From positions 186,001 to 250,000 of the forward strand of contig WTXG01000002.1 of assembly GCA_022496185.1 (NCBI GenBank): a stretch of 64,000 nucleotides of DNA, written 5' to 3'. The position numbers and the translations under genes are program-made. Under the pieces are notes generated by a model that did no database searches, was not told where the DNA came from, and saw only the letters and a program-made list of their open reading frames with translations. Source of the stretch: Multifurca ochricompacta (taxonomy: Eukaryota > Basidiomycota > Agaricomycetes > Russulales > Russulaceae). Positions 24,340-36,652 of the stretch are shown here, piece after piece (the stretch's first letter is position 1; each line of letters begins with the position of its first letter).

Positions 24340-25157
24340 AGTAGATAGTTAGAAGAAGCGACAACAATCACAACAAGAAGATCGCATCGCGATGAAAGAT
24401 AACCCAAGACACCGGATCGGACTAGTGCCGTCGCGTCGCGTGGCTATGGCAACTGAACTGAAGAGCCCGTGAGCCCGACAATATCGCTTCTTGCTTGGAG
24501 AAATTAAAAAAACATTAAATGAATCCGTTACCCTCGCCCTCACTTCTCAGTCCAGTCCAGTCCAATTCATCGGTTTGATCATCTACAGAAACGTTTGTGT
24601 TTTTGCGACTTGATCTATTGACCAAATTCTCAACAGCAACAGTAGCAGGGGTGCAGGATGCCAAGATGACAGGATCGACTCGCGCTGCCCTTACAATGAC
24701 CTGAAGTTTGGGTTTTTGGTGGAGAAAGCGAATTGTGGCAGGCAGGATCCCACTGAACTGAAAAAAAAATCCAATTTGAGCCATAAATTCATTTTTTCAT
24801 TCCCACTAGTTTGGGCGCACTAACTTCTTGACTTTTAGCGCGCCCGATCTACGTCCGTCAGATAATTCTAGGCGAGTTGGAAATGAACCAAAAAAAAGAT
24901 TATGTGTATAACGTCCATCATATATCTGAGAAGGAACACAAATCGACAGGTAAGACATCGTTCATCTGACAATCCTAATCAAAAAAAAAGAAAAGAAAAA
25001 AAGGTGGATGCTGCACATCGTACGGGGGAGCAACCAAAGTTCATGATGTAGGATAATAAATGCCAGGGGAAAAGAAAATAAGAGGAAGAGAGGAGAGGAG
25101 AGGAGATCCATTCTCAAAGGCAGCCACGAAACTGTCTCCTCCAGGAGACAGACAAAT
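24340..25157. other. Intergenic
   Basis: The 5' region of the quinolinate phosphoribosyltransferase gene and the 3' region of the GPI-protein gene. A minus-strand frame at 24515-24784 has no recognisable motifs and is not called. A GAGAG purine repeat lies near 25082-25105. Confidence 0.4.
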
Positions 25158-25853
25158 TCAGAGGACAATGGCAGCAAGTATAGCAATGATCAAGCCGGCG
25201 CTGCCAGCGGTGCTTATGTGATGCGCGGCATTTGAAGGGGCTGTGGTGTTTGTCAGCGAGGACGTTGGGTTCGAGTCGCTGGCGCCGGTATCAGTGGTCT
25301 GCACGGGGGTGGTTGGCGTTCTGGCCAGGGAAAAAAAAAAAAAGGATCAAAAACAGATTAGCTCAGGTCCAACATGCCAGGTGATAGACGCGGAGGAAAA
25401 AAAAACCTACGCAATAGTCCTGGTGACAGAGGCTGTTGTGTTAGGCTGCACAATGGAGAATTGCTGTGACTGAGCGAGAATACTATCCAAGTGTTCCGAG
25501 TCCACGACCAAGTTGACTCGGAAGCCAGTGCCGGTAGGATATCCGGTGCTAGGTGGGCTAACAGTGAAGGTGTCCAGAGTGCCGTCAACAAGCGCAGCAA
25601 GAACTTGCGAGCCGAGTGGCATGATGCAGCGTTCTGTTAGAAGCATAAGAATGAGGGGGGGGGGGGGTGATGAGGCAGAAGGGCCCACCTGATTGACAAG
25701 GAGAATGGTGAAGTTTCGTGGATCTGTGTCAACACGCTGCCAGGTCACAACATTGGGCCCCGCTGTGGTCCATCCGGAAGCACCACCTGGAGTGATGACC
25801 TGGTAAGCATAGGCAGAGGCAATAAGGGAAAGAAGGGTGAAGAGAATATGCAT
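25158..25853 (-). CDS. Secreted GPI-anchored Kre9/KNH-like protein
   Basis: ATG 25853 starts a signal peptide, MHILFTLLSLIASAYA, followed by YQVITPGGASGWTTAGPNVV and W-Q-R, the Ig-like N-terminal domain of the Ser-Thr-rich GPI-anchored Kre9/KNH family. An intron of about 55 nt (ending ctaacag) separates VNQ from ERCIMPLGSQVLAAL. A second intron precedes the last exon, which is Thr/Ser-rich (RTPTTPVQTTDTGASDSNPT). The last exon ends in an Ala/Ser GPI signal and hydrophobic tail, STAGSAGLIIAILAAIVL, with TGA at 25158-25160. The role is probably in the cell wall or at the outer leaflet of the plasma membrane. A C-run of about 14 (25659-25668 region, plus-strand G) lies in the first intron. Confidence 0.82.
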
Positions 25854-26253
25854 GTTAAGAAGAAGAGAGAGGGGGTATAGTGAGTAAGTAGGCCGAGTCG
25901 ACGATGATCAAGTTTTAAAAGAAAAGAAAAGAATGTGGTTTCGTCGTCGAGGGGCTGTTCAACTTCCCAAGTAAGCGGGTTGGCGGTTGACGGAGACGGA
26001 GGGATGAAAGGGCGTGGCCGTGTAGTGTCCGTCCGTAGTAGACTAAATAACTAACTAAAACTAAACTAATATTATATATTTTTGATGTTTGATGTTGACA
26101 CACCCGCCACCGTTTCCTTTCTTTTCCCATTATTGCCGCTCGGATATACTAACAATACATAACTAACCATAATCACGAGCTCGATGTGTGTTACAGCGGT
26201 CACTCTTCATTATTAAATACACGCCTATAACTATAGCGCCTATATCTATAGCT
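25854..26253. other. Divergent intergenic region
   Basis: Shared upstream region of the GPI-protein gene (minus) and the TMEM135-like gene (plus). It is AT-rich around 26040-26085. No other feature seen. Confidence 0.4.
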
Positions 26254-28500
26254 ATGACAACCTTCCATGGACGCCCAGTATCAAGTCGAGAGTCCTCTTA
26301 CTTGACCTTCACCCCACGTCGTACCGCCATCGCATCCTTCGATAATCTCATCGTTCTTGCCAACTATGAGGAGCATATTCGTGAGGCACGTAAGATCGTC
26401 TGGCGCGATCGCGGCGAACCCGCAGTTGATATACATGATATGCGCGAATGCCTTGTTCATGCCGCCCGTGGTGGCCTTCGTACGTTCATCCTTCCCACTT
26501 CTCTTACTACTTGCCTACTCCAGTCTCAATCTTCGCCTCACTAACTCCCCTCCAGGCGCCGGTACTATTGCATTCGCCATTCGATCAGGTGTGAATCTTG
26601 TCTTGCTTCTAGCACGCATTAAGAACCTGCCCAAGTGTGTCCATTTTCCCTGATCTCCCAACCTACTCAAGCATAGCATCCCTCCCCTTAGGAAGGGGCG
26701 TTTGTCACTTGTACGTCATGCCTCTTCGGTTCAGACTCATTCCGGGCGGCTACCATGCTGGTAAGTATTTCCTTTCTCCACATGTTTAGCACCTGATAGT
26801 CTTGGCAGGAAGTTTCGTTGCACTTTACCGCTTCATTCTGAATGCACTTCCCATTCTTTTCCCCGCCAACGTTCCATTACGTGAAAACGTTCAAAATCTT
26901 CTCACCAGTCTTTTCCCCGTTCAAGACGAGCGTGATGACTTCGTCTTTGACGACTCTCCAGCCTCATCTTCAGTGCCCTCACCACCACCAGGACCGTTCC
27001 TATCGCTACACATATCGCCAGGCGATAGGCGCGAGGCGCGATTGTCCTCATCCGCACGGGTACATCAGATCTGGATGCGCAAGAAGACGCGGAGATGGCA
27101 TTCGGTGTTCGCTGGTGCAGTCGCGGGTGCCATTGCCATATCCTTTGAGAAGAGTTCTCGTCAGATTGTCATTGCGCAGCAGCTTTTTGTTCGGTACGTC
27201 CTGCTAGCTTCTTCAACAATCACAATCACCGGCATACTCATTGTTGGCAGTGGACTACAGGGTTCGTACAATGCTTACTCAGAAAGGCACGGCCTCCGTA
27301 TTCCACATGGGGAAGTCCTTGTTTTCGCACTCGCGTATGAGCTCATCCCCTTCCACCTTATCCCATTCTGATATCAGAACAGATGCGGACAGATTGTGTA
27401 TGCGTATTTCTTGAGCCCTCATACCCTCCCAGAGTCGTACAGGCGTTGGTGCGTTGCACGGCTCCTCATGTGCATCTGCTCCTAAAACTCCAGAGCACAT
27501 CATAGGCTTAGCCATGTGATACATGTTCCGAAGGAAACCATCACAACACACCACAGCATGGTGCGTCGTGGGACGTACGACCCTGCAGATCTCACACGAA
27601 TTCTTGCGCGCCCGGACCTCCACCCCGACAACGCCACATTCTTGAAGCAGTGGAGTGAGACGCTTCCACCCTACGGGCACTGCGCATTGCGCACCCGCAC
27701 CTCTCACGGTGTCTTTCCGTCCCACAAGATCGGATACTGGCAGTCGCACGTTGGACGCTCCCCGTTTACGGCGCGCTACACTTCGTCCCGTTACTGTTCT
27801 TCAAGCGTGCCTCATTCCTCCGTGCACCTGCACGGATGGCGCTGCGCGCAGCGTGGGGCACGGCACGGAGTACTGCATTCCTCGCCGTCGCGGTCGTCAT
27901 GTACCAAGGCTGGTTCTGCGGGATGCAGAACGCACATCGCGCACTTGTCGCTCGCGGCCCTGCGGTGCCTGGATGGCTACTCGCGACGGTTATGTCGCGA
28001 CCGATGCATTGGCTCGGCGGCCTGATCACAGGTTTGTCCGTGTTTGTGGAGGCGAAACAACGACGAGGCGAGTTGGCGATGTATGTGTTACCGAAGGGTC
28101 TGGAAAGCGCGTGGATTGCCCTGCGCGGGCGGGGTTTGGTGTTACATACTGGGAAGTATGGGAATCCCCTGGTGAGTTCATTCGTTCGTTCGTTCGTTCG
28201 TTGGTCCCCTTTCAGTTACACGGGGTCGTGCGATATTTACCTTGCGTGTGCTCTGACATTATTTTGTGTGATGATAGTTGACTGCATTTGCGATGGGTAT
28301 GGTTATGGTGCGTAGTCTCGTCTTGTGATATGCCCTATCATCTATCATCTAATCTCGGGACATGTAGAGTACCTATCAGGTCCGGTGCCTTCTTATCTCA
28401 TCACCACTTTTAGCTGATATCGCGAGGTGTATAGAACGACCCTCAACACTTGTCCGGACTTGTGCGACGGGTACTGTACCAGTTCATTGGACCCAACTGA
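26254..28500 (+). CDS. TMEM135-like multi-span membrane protein
   Basis: ATG 26254 is followed by several exons. Recognisable pieces are GAGTIAFAIRSGVNLVLLLA, GSFVALYRFILNALPILFP, WHSVFAGAVAGAIAISFEKS (a Tim17-like glycine-rich helix), HGEVLVFALA then GQIVYAYFLSPHTLPESYRRW, GTYDPADLTRIL, YGALHFVPLLFFKRASFLRA, GGLITGLSVFVEAKQRRGEL and MYVLPKGLESAW. The end is NDPQHLSGLVRRVLYQFIGP with TGA at 28498-28500, found by splicing from STYQ across the intron that ends gtgtatag. TMEM135 relatives act in lipid-droplet, peroxisome and mitochondrial homeostasis; in fungi the role is largely unknown. Near 27670-27690 the frame slips (…TLPPYG to ALRIAHPHLS…) with no intron, as if one base were missing. A TTCG repeat lies in the intron at 28177-28201. 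Confidence 0.82.
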
Positions 28501-28632
28501 AGTATAGTAGTACCTGTAATGTTTCTATTTTGGCAGATTGGGTCCGCAGGGGGCGCTGGATGGCTGGATGGGCTAGTACAATCCGTTACTTTATTGTTCA
28601 TTGTTCACACACACCACACACAAACCTACTTG

Positions 28633-29868
28633 ATGATAATGAGAAAGCAAGCGGGGAGGTCGGGCCGATCTAACACCATCTCATCTCTGCTGTTTCTGCT
28701 TTGCTCCTGCTTTGCTTGTGATATGCGGGGGTCGTCACGCTCACACCCATCCTCGCTTCCTGCAATTCGAACAACGGATATTCTTCCAACTATTCCACAT
28801 GAATTCGAAAGCCCCTTGAGCAATGATGAACTCAGCCCAAACTCGTTATTCGATGAGCCGATGGAGTGGTCAGTTCGAGCTGATGCTAACCCAGAGTCTT
28901 TAAAGTCGCCACGACTGTCATCACCGCCAGCTGCCGTTTCATTACCCGTTACCGTCGTCCATAAAGACTCGCGCCAGGGAAACGAGAGTCCCCTCACCAC
29001 CATCATCACCGCACGACTATACGCCCCGCCCATTCCAGGACTCTTCTTCGATCCTACTCTCCTCTTGCCCTCAGACCTTGCAGACTCAGTTCTGCACTCA
29101 TGCATGACCTCCTTCTTTTCCCCTCAGCAGCAGGATGCGGGTGTGAATCAAGTGATGCTCTTTAGCCGGGCAGAGCGAGGGCGGGGTCAGGGTCAGGGTC
29201 AGGGTCAGGGTCAGGGTCAGAGCGACGTGGCGGCATTCCCTCCCTTCCTGAACGCACTGCTCGCAGCAACTCGACGCTCTTGCAAAGCTCTGCGGCCGCG
29301 CTGCCTGCAGAGACGCACGCGCTGTTATTCCCCCCACCGGAGCGACAGACGCAGGCGCGTCAGGCGATCATCAATTTGTATCAGCCGGGCGAGGGTATCG
29401 CGCCCACGTTGATCTCTTGCGACGTTTTGGTGATGGGATTATGGGCGTCAGTCTTGGTGCTGGTGCAGCGATGCGATTTACGCCGGTCGAATGTGAAGAT
29501 GGGGTATCGCACGACGGTGCTGGTGCTAGTGCTGGTGCTGGTGCTGATAGAGAACGAGGCCACGAGGTGTGGTTGCCACCGCGGAGCGTGTTGGTGCTCA
29601 CCGGGGAGGCGCGGTACGGATGGATGCATGGTATTGCGCCGCGAGAGAGAGACAGGGTCGAGGATGGTAAGGGCGGAGGTGGGTGGGCATGGCGGAACGT
29701 GGCGTGCGAGTCAGTGTCACGTTTCGTTGGCTTTTACCAGGTGCAGAGATCGTGGGTGGCGACTCTGAGAATGAGGAGATCACCAGGCGCAGGCGGACAG
29801 ACCGGAAACGTGAACGCTCAGATTACGGACAATCTATCGACGTACGATATGGCATTTGCGCCTCCTAA
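28633..29868 (+). CDS. AlkB-like 2-oxoglutarate/Fe(II) dioxygenase, frame-broken
   Basis: Conserved core of an AlkB-family oxygenase: APPIPGLFFDPTLLLPSDLA, INLYQPGEGIAPHVDL (with the H-x-D iron motif), GDGIMGVSLGAGAAMRF, LPPRSVLVLTGEARYGWMHG (second iron His) and RVSVTFRWLLPG (the Arg that contacts 2-oxoglutarate). Such enzymes demethylate nucleic acids or proteins; which one cannot be said. The core is split over three frames. One base appears lost near 29274-29276 (ATRR-LLQSS) and another at the CCC run 29403-29405, which breaks the H-V-D itself. A further shift lies near 29670-29690. GQ and GA repeats are inserted in the protein. Two ATGs in frame (28633, 28639) and a later one (28723) are possible starts. 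It ends at 29868. Confidence 0.7.
29184..29219 (+). repeat. GGGTCA hexamer repeat, six copies
   Basis: Six perfect tandem copies inside the AlkB-like gene. They encode a Gly-Gln run between the N-terminal region and the conserved domain. Confidence 0.9.
29516..29546 (+). repeat. GGTGCT-type repeat
   Basis: A degenerate hexamer repeat encoding alternating Gly-Ala within the catalytic domain of the AlkB-like protein, between the GAGAAMRF strand and the LPPRSVLVL strand. It forms a low-complexity loop. Confidence 0.75.
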
Positions 29869-29938
29869 TTCATATTACCTCTCCTTCCGCCCTCCCCTAC
29901 TCTTACTGATGATGATCCATGAGGCTTGGATGGACGGA

Positions 29939-30432
29939 TCATCTGCCGCCACGTAGGGCAAGGACAAGGTGCAGGACAGCGCCTGCTGTGATGTTAAACT
30001 CACGTGCGGTCTTGTCGTCTGGCCTGTAGGTGCAGGGGTTAAAGATTGGAAGGAAATATGACATCGTTATATCAACGTACATCTGTCGGCCACCGAAGAT
30101 GAGGCGTTGTTGTGGAGGGGGGACGCCGGACTGCTCCTCTACTTTCTCCTTGATTCGAGTGATCTGTAGCATAATGAGTGAATCATGGATTAGCATGTGG
30201 AATGGGCACAAGTACTCCCACCTTATCATCGAGATTGATATCAAGCTCAATCTAGGTGAGGGTGTGTGTGTGTTTGACCGGTATTAGATTAGAGATTGAA
30301 GGGCATGAGATGGGATGACGGTCACTTGCCTCTTTGCCTGTGAGAGTCTGAGGATTAGTGTGAATGAGTACTTGAAAGCTAGAGGACTGCTATAGAAAGG
30401 GATCAAACACACACCTTTACTTTGATGAGCAT
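29939..30432 (-). CDS. RUB1: NEDD8 ubiquitin-like modifier
   Basis: Ubiquitin-like protein conjugated to cullins. Five small exons read MLIKVK (30415-30432), TLTGKE (30330-30347), [10 protein letters not shown] (30222-30251), [14 protein letters not shown] plus [14 protein letters not shown], and [14 protein letters not shown] plus [14 protein letters not shown] is at 29939-29941. It follows human NEDD8 almost residue by residue, including the C-terminal LALRGG processing site. A single Arg follows the diglycine and must be trimmed by a NEDD8 protease. The intron at 30252-30329 begins with GC instead of GT (GAG|GCAAGT) and ends ctag, a classic GC-AG intron. The exon layout is intact, with no frame break. 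Confidence 0.96.
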
Positions 30433-31436
30433 TACGTCGAAGCGACGATGAGCGGTGGTGGTGGGTTAGAAAAAAGGGATTAAGATCACTTGATTTGACT
30501 TTGAGACTTTGACAATCTCTACCCGGGGGGTCCGCCCCCCTCCCCCTCTCCCTCTATGGCACTCAGCCGACTCTCGTAGCGATGCGATTAGCGAGGATCC
30601 TGAAGGCGACCGCTTTGTAACTGTCAACTGCCAGGCTACTGTGCTTTTCAGAAGTTGGATGATGACAAGCGTACAGCGGGCAAATTAATTCTGGTCACGA
30701 CATTGTCTCATTTCGTTATTATGCATTCTCCACTGCTCCGCTCAATGCTACTCAATGGCGCATCTAGTCCGAGTCTGAGTCAAGGTGCTAGTGAACTTCA
30801 AATTGCAGGTTGAAAGGCCTGCGAGTCGATGAGAACTCCCTTCTGTGCTCATCCCTCTCATCTCGTTCTTCTCCATCCATACACCCCACCCGAGAATAGT
30901 CCACAAATTGTGTTGTAATACAGCAAATACGCGTTATCTGATAGCCGTTATTACGAGTTCTAGATTGGTGTTCAAATGATGTTATGGCCAAGCTTTTCTG
31001 GTGCCCTGGCTTGGAATGGGAAAGGAATGACAACCCTCTCATCTCGCTCTTTGACTTGGAACGATACTCCGTGACCTTCGCATCAATGGAATCTCAAATA
31101 AGGTATGAACGTTAAGGGGGCGACCAGGTCTGTATCAGGTGTTTCCGTAATGCAGACGTTATCAAGAAAAGAAAGTCCCGTTAAATCCATAACTTCTCTT
31201 TTACATGCGGTCAAGCTACTTCCTCAGCCATATCTCACTGTCTCCGAAGGCTCATGCCCATGTGGTCTTCCAGCACCCTCTTGTGCTGATATGGCGCAAA
31301 AAGTCACACGTCTGCCGTGATAGGTTTCGCAGGAAGAATCCCACAAAAGGCGACACACCTCAACCCCCCTTGCTTCGTCTAGAGATACCCAGGACTTTCC
31401 GCTGGTATCCCTTAGTTCAGACCCATTCTCCCGCCG
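30433..31436. other. Intergenic, divergent promoters
   Basis: Between the NEDD8 gene (minus) and the OPT transporter (plus). It holds a short C/G-rich tract near 30525-30545. The open frames here (for example 30788-31042 minus, 31105-31320 plus) lack motifs and are not called. Confidence 0.4.
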
Positions 31437-34400
31437 ATGACTGAACTGGAAGAAACGTTGCCAACCCTGCTATCGTTGTCGGGTGACCCCGCATTCGATG
31501 AGAAGGCGGCGTATACCGGCACTCGGACAAATGAGAAGGAGGCGGCCCTTGAATCAGACAAATCATCTGATGGTTTTGATGACGAGGATGAAAAGCCGCT
31601 CTATGTCAATGGGGAGCCAGTCATCACCAGTGGGAGGGATGTCTCCAAGTATCTCGTTGACCTCAGAGATGATGGTGACCCCCCCTTCACTCTCCGCTCC
31701 ATCTTCCTGGGAACTGTAATTGGCGGTCTCGGCGCTGCATTGTACCAGGTAAGGATGTCGCCAGATACACGTAATATGGTGCCCTGAACCTACTTTTAGA
31801 TTTATGTCTTTAAACCCGTTCAAGCTGGGATCTCAACTGTGTTTTTACTCCTCGTTATATACACATTTGGAGTTCTCTGGTCAGCATTTCTCCCAAAACG
31901 CACTTGGGTCCAGGGAACGCGATATGAGTGGCTTGCCCCAACTCTCCACTTCATTAACCCTGGCGAATTCAAGATCAAGGAGGTTCGTATCCTTGAATCT
32001 ATGAACGATTTATTGAGATTTTATGGCCAATTCGTAGCACGTCATCTCGAGTATAGTTGCTTCGAGTGCGTCATATGGCAGCACTTCTGTACTCAATTTT
32101 GCCGTGCAGCGAGTAAGTGCCATCTCGAGTTTGCCGTCTCCGGGGTAGTCACTGGCGCATTGCGCGACTCCTAGCTTTACTATGACATGAAAGTTCGCGC
32201 AACCACTGCTGTACTCGCAACTTTCTCGACAGCCGTCTTCGGCTACGGGATTGTCGGCCTCCTCCGCCCCCTTACTGTGTATCCCAGTGAGATGGTTTAC
32301 TGGACGGTAAGCGCCATGCCTTTGCACCCCTGACTGCATTAAGTGAAGTGCGTTTTAGAACTTGCCTACTGTTTCCATTTTTCAAGGTATACAAATTTAT
32401 GCACTGATCTATGACAGTGATTGACATATAAGCGGCAGCTCTACACTTTGACACCTCCGCGAACCACAAACGTGTGCGCCTCTTCTGGACCGCATTTGCA
32501 GCCATGTTCATCTATGAGGTCATCCCGTCATATATCTTCCCGCTTCTGAATGGGTTCAGTATCTTCTGTCTCGCTTCGCAACACGCGTCTCCCAACGTGC
32601 AGGATATCTTCACCAACATCTTCGGAGGTGCAGACGGTAACGAGGGTCTCGGATTGTTTAGCTTGAGCTTTGATTGGCAATATATCGGATCTACGTAAGT
32701 CCGACACGCTCTTGTGACCACTGCGAACGTGCTTAGCCCCGGTACTGCGATAGATACATGAGCCTTCCCTTAATCCAGCAGGCAAATTCTTGGATCGGGT
32801 ACTTCTTCTGCTACATCGCCATTGCGGCCATTTACTACTCGAACACTTGGAATGCAAGTATATGACTCGCTATCTTGAGTGGTAGTATCAACTCATAGAG
32901 TATTCTTCCTTCCAGTCGAAGTCTTTCCCCATGCTTTCGACATCGCTCTTCTCGTCCAACGGCTCTATCTACCACCAAGCAGCTGTCTTTACTGGACAAA
33001 ACTTCCAGTTGAATCAGACTGCCCTTGAGGAAGTTGGCCTTCCCGCACTGACAGGGTCAAACGCATGGGCAGGCCTGATGGGTTCACTTGCCATTGGTGG
33101 CCTTCTCGCGCATTGCATTTTCTTCTGGGGTCCATACGTAGTCTCTTCCTTCAAGCACGCGCGTGATAAGACGCAGCCAGATCCCCACTGGGCTTCCATG
33201 CAGAGGTATGAGGAAGCTCCTTGGTGGTGGTACATGCTTCTACTATTATTGGCATTCTTTGCTGGTGAGAGCATCAGGTAAAGATCAAGCTTCTCCAATT
33301 TATTGAGGATGACTCGGCGCTCGTCCGACCTTTCGATGACCGTAGGTCTCATAAGCGTGTTGAAGGGAGAGACGACGCTGCCTGTATGGTCGTACGTTGT
33401 AGCCCTCCTGTCTGGCGCGATTGTCACACCATTCTCGACACTGCTTTATGCCCGTATGGGCAACGGTATTGCCACCAACCAGCTTTTCAAGATGATTGCT
33501 GGCGCTATTAATCCAGGGAGACCTGTCGCGAATCTCTACGTAAGTGTTTGGATGTTCCATCCCAATCTCCATTTTTCCGACCGACCTTGGTTCCCAGTTC
33601 TCCATGTGGAGCCACGACGTTGTATCCACTTCAATCGGACTGGCTAGCGACCTTAAAATGGGTCAATACCTCAAGGTACGTCGCCTCGAGGAGCTCATGG
33701 GTCAACATGCTCAATTCGCTCTGAGAAGATACCTCCCCGTGCCATGTTTTTAACCCAGGTTTGGGGAACAATTATCGGTAAGCCTTGTTGAAGACAGGAC
33801 TATTCAGATTTGGAACTTAGCGCTATCTATATTCGCTAGGTGCCATTGTCAACTACGGTGCGCAGCCAGCTGGAGCTTTCTAGGTGTTCAGGACTGGCTG
33901 ACTGTCTCTGTAGTTGTCATGGTCTCCATCACTGGAGCCCAACGAGACCTCTTGCTCAACCCAACTGGCAACAACATCTGGAGCGGGCAAACCGTGCAAT
34001 CGCTCAACAGTCATGCCATTACGTGGTCACTCGCAAAGCAGCTATATGGCCCGTCGGGACCTTACTTCATTGTCCCCATGGGAATTTTCGTTGGGTTCGC
34101 GGCGACATTTGTGCATTGGCTTGTCAATAAGGTGAAAGTCGAGACACCTTGCAATGTGAAGGTTTCTGACGCGACTGATACAGCGCTGGCCCTACATTGG
34201 AGGGGTCAGGATCGACAAGGTCATGCTGCCTATAATCTACCAGTACTCAGCTTGGATGGTAAGCACCAGATACAATCGACGTACTTTGAACACTCATTTA
34301 TGCCTAGTCCGTCGGCGTAAACTCCGTCACCGGGACGAGCGTTCTCGTCGGGCTGGTATCACAGTTCTGGCTGCGCAGGTACCACCCTGGGTGGTACCGC

Positions 34401-34650
34401 AAATACAATTATATATTGGGCGGCGCACTCGATGGCGGCGCTCAAGTCATGATCCTTATACTATCGTTTGCTGTGTTTGGCGCCTCGGGGGTCTCCCGGC
34501 CGTTCCCTACGGTGAGCATCTTGTTTTTCCTCTAACCGCTTGTAGGGCGAGAAAGGCGCTGACGACCGCCTCCTTCCCCCTTCACAGTGGGCAGGAAATC
34601 CCACCAAAGGGAACGTAGACTACTGTAATGGTAATGGCGCGCTAAGCTAA
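31437..34650 (+). CDS. OPT-family oligopeptide transporter
   Basis: Proton-coupled plasma-membrane transporter of small peptides. ATG 31437 opens an acidic cytoplasmic N-terminus. Then come FTLRSIFLGTVIGGLGAALY, the OPT signature FINPGEFKIKEH (NPG-x-F-x-x-KEH), SSASYGSTSVLNFAVQR, SMLAL-like membrane spans, FGYGIVGLLRPLTVYPSEMV, FAAMFIYEVIPSYIFPLLNG, YGPSGPYFIVPMGIFVGFAA, WMSVGVNSVTGTSVLVGL and YHPGWYRKYNYILGGALDGG. The C-terminus is PTKGNVDYCNGNGALS with TAA at 34648-34650. More than ten introns of about 50-65 nt are spliced in phase. The full family length (about 800 residues) and membrane topology are preserved, with no frame break that I noticed. Confidence 0.93.
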
Positions 34651-36652
34651 GGCATGAGACAACGCGCGTTTATGAGCTTTACAAGACAAAGTACGTAGTT
34701 ACATGAGGGTATTGGTATATTCCAGATGTATGAGTGAGTGAGCGATCAATTTACCTTTTTTTACGGAATATTCCTAGATTTCAGTCCGACATTACGAACA
34801 GTGTCCCAAATTCAGTTGTCGAGATTTGCGACCTTCGCGATGCCTCAAAAAAGAAAAAAAAAAGATCTTCGCGATGCCGCACATGCTCAAAATGACAAAT
34901 CTCTCTCCTGGTGATAACAAGATATTAAACGATGATGGAATACAATGATAGAAGAATATGGCAGACTTGATAAACTATTTGAACATAATAAATCAACAAG
35001 CGTGATGGCCATCACAAGGTAGTAAAGTGAAGAGGTCTGTCGAAGATCCCAAGCTCATCAAGAACCCCTCCCCTACGGTTGCTAGAATCCTTAAATGTCG
35101 CACGCACCAAATACTGGCGTGTTCTCTCCCACGGCCCCAATTCTGCCATTTGAGTGCACCCGAGATGTTCCCATACGAACCGAGAGGAACGAAATCTAGC
35201 GCAAGCTATTGCGCAATTGCCTTGAAAATGACTCGGGCGACACCTGTCCAGAAGGTTCGTCGTCAAGCGATAAGTATAACCCAATCCCCGGAATCTGGAG
35301 AATGGCTTTGGGTGGTACCATTTAAGACGACTTGGCTCAGCCTAGGTACCTACCGGGGAGGATGTACTTGACGATGCGGAGATGATATCAAGGACAGAGG
35401 TGCCATCCATGGGGAACACAGAAGTAGTGGTCAAGGGAAAGGGGAAGTAGGCTGATGAGGAACGTCAAAAGCGGCTTCCTCAGTGCTTTGAACCCTAGGT
35501 TTTCCCGAAGCCTGCAAATAGTAAGGCCTTCACAGAGGCACGAATTTTGTCAAATTCTGTCGGGCCTCCGCTTGGTTATTTCGGAAAGTAGACGGTCAGT
35601 AAAGCACGAGGGGCCCTTCCTCTGGGAGCATAGATATCAATGCGCTACCCTCTAGAGAAGGTGACTTTAGGCTGCGCTTCACGGCTGACACACTCATCCT
35701 TGCAAGTGAGATACTCTGGGCTGACAGGACAAAGCCTCATTGGAATGTATTGGAGACCTTTGTCCTGAAGGTGCTTTGCATTGATTATGGTTGAACAGTG
35801 ATACGTTGGTTGTACGCGCTCACGGATGAAGGTAGAATGTTGCCCTGCCTAGTAAGGTGTTTTGAGGGTTACTAGAGATAAGCACATCATCACGGCTTTC
35901 CGATTCTTGTATTCTTTCTCCGTGGCTCGTACATGAGTTAATACTGTGCAGCCTTTCACGGCGCGGTCGGTAACACCTTTCCTAGCTCTCGCCTTCCCCC
36001 GTGACCTCTACGTCCACAGTCAGAAGTAAGGACCACATAGAGAGGTTACTTGCGTTGATTGGAGGATGCAGCCGGTGGGAAATAGTCGATATATTTAATA
36101 CGATACGAAAGCCAGCGGCACCGACGTTGAAGTATTCAATGGGATCTCGCAGAACGGGACCCCTGATGTGATGTGGCTACCAGAACTTAATGAAGTAAAA
36201 GACGGCAGATCCTTCTCAGAGCATTTAAACTTTGAGGTGACGAGTGTGCAATACTCCAGAAAGGACTCGACAATGTAACACGTCCAGTGGTCGTGATCAC
36301 CCGCCCACCGCATATGAGTGCGCACAGAAGTGCTGAGAGACCATATTTTCGCTGTGAGTCAAGTGACACCAAGGGAGGTTGGTTAGCCAGCGGAGGGTAC
36401 TTCGGGATGAGGGGAAACGAAAAGGCATTACGAGAATGAAGCTGAGAACCCAAGGAAACATCAATCATGACGTCAAGACAGCATGACGAGCACGAGCAGG
36501 CGAAGCTCTGCAAACGCGAGCAGTTCGTGATGAGGTTGTTAGACCACAAGACCATAACCATAGGTGTAATTGGAAGAGTCGAACTCTGACACGTAGTTCC
36601 AGCCGGCCACCGCACGCTGTTCTAGCCTTTTACCACGGGTTTAGGCAGAACT
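34651..36652. other. Two-kilobase gene-poor stretch
   Basis: I see no protein family, RNA gene or repeat array. A tandem duplication of an AAGATCTTCGCGATGCC-like unit appears near 34825-34880. The 143-codon minus-strand frame at 36187-36615 has no recognisable motif and overlaps the promoter of the SET gene. Confidence 0.4.

Noticed and set aside
24515..24784. Minus-strand 89-codon frame between the phosphoribosyltransferase and GPI-protein genes
   Set aside because: No recognisable domain, no conserved-looking segments and no fitting exons. It lies where promoter and UTR are expected.
27279..27749. A 156-codon minus-strand frame inside the TMEM135-like gene
   Set aside because: The plus strand here encodes conserved TMEM135-like exons, so this is an antisense shadow.
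29184..29219. Interstitial telomere repeat
   Set aside because: The unit is GGGTCA, not TTAGGG, and it is translated as Gly-Gln inside a gene.
36187..36615. A 143-codon minus-strand frame upstream of the SET gene
   Set aside because: No motif, no splice partner, cysteine- and serine-rich composition typical of a chance frame, and it lies in the SET gene's promoter.
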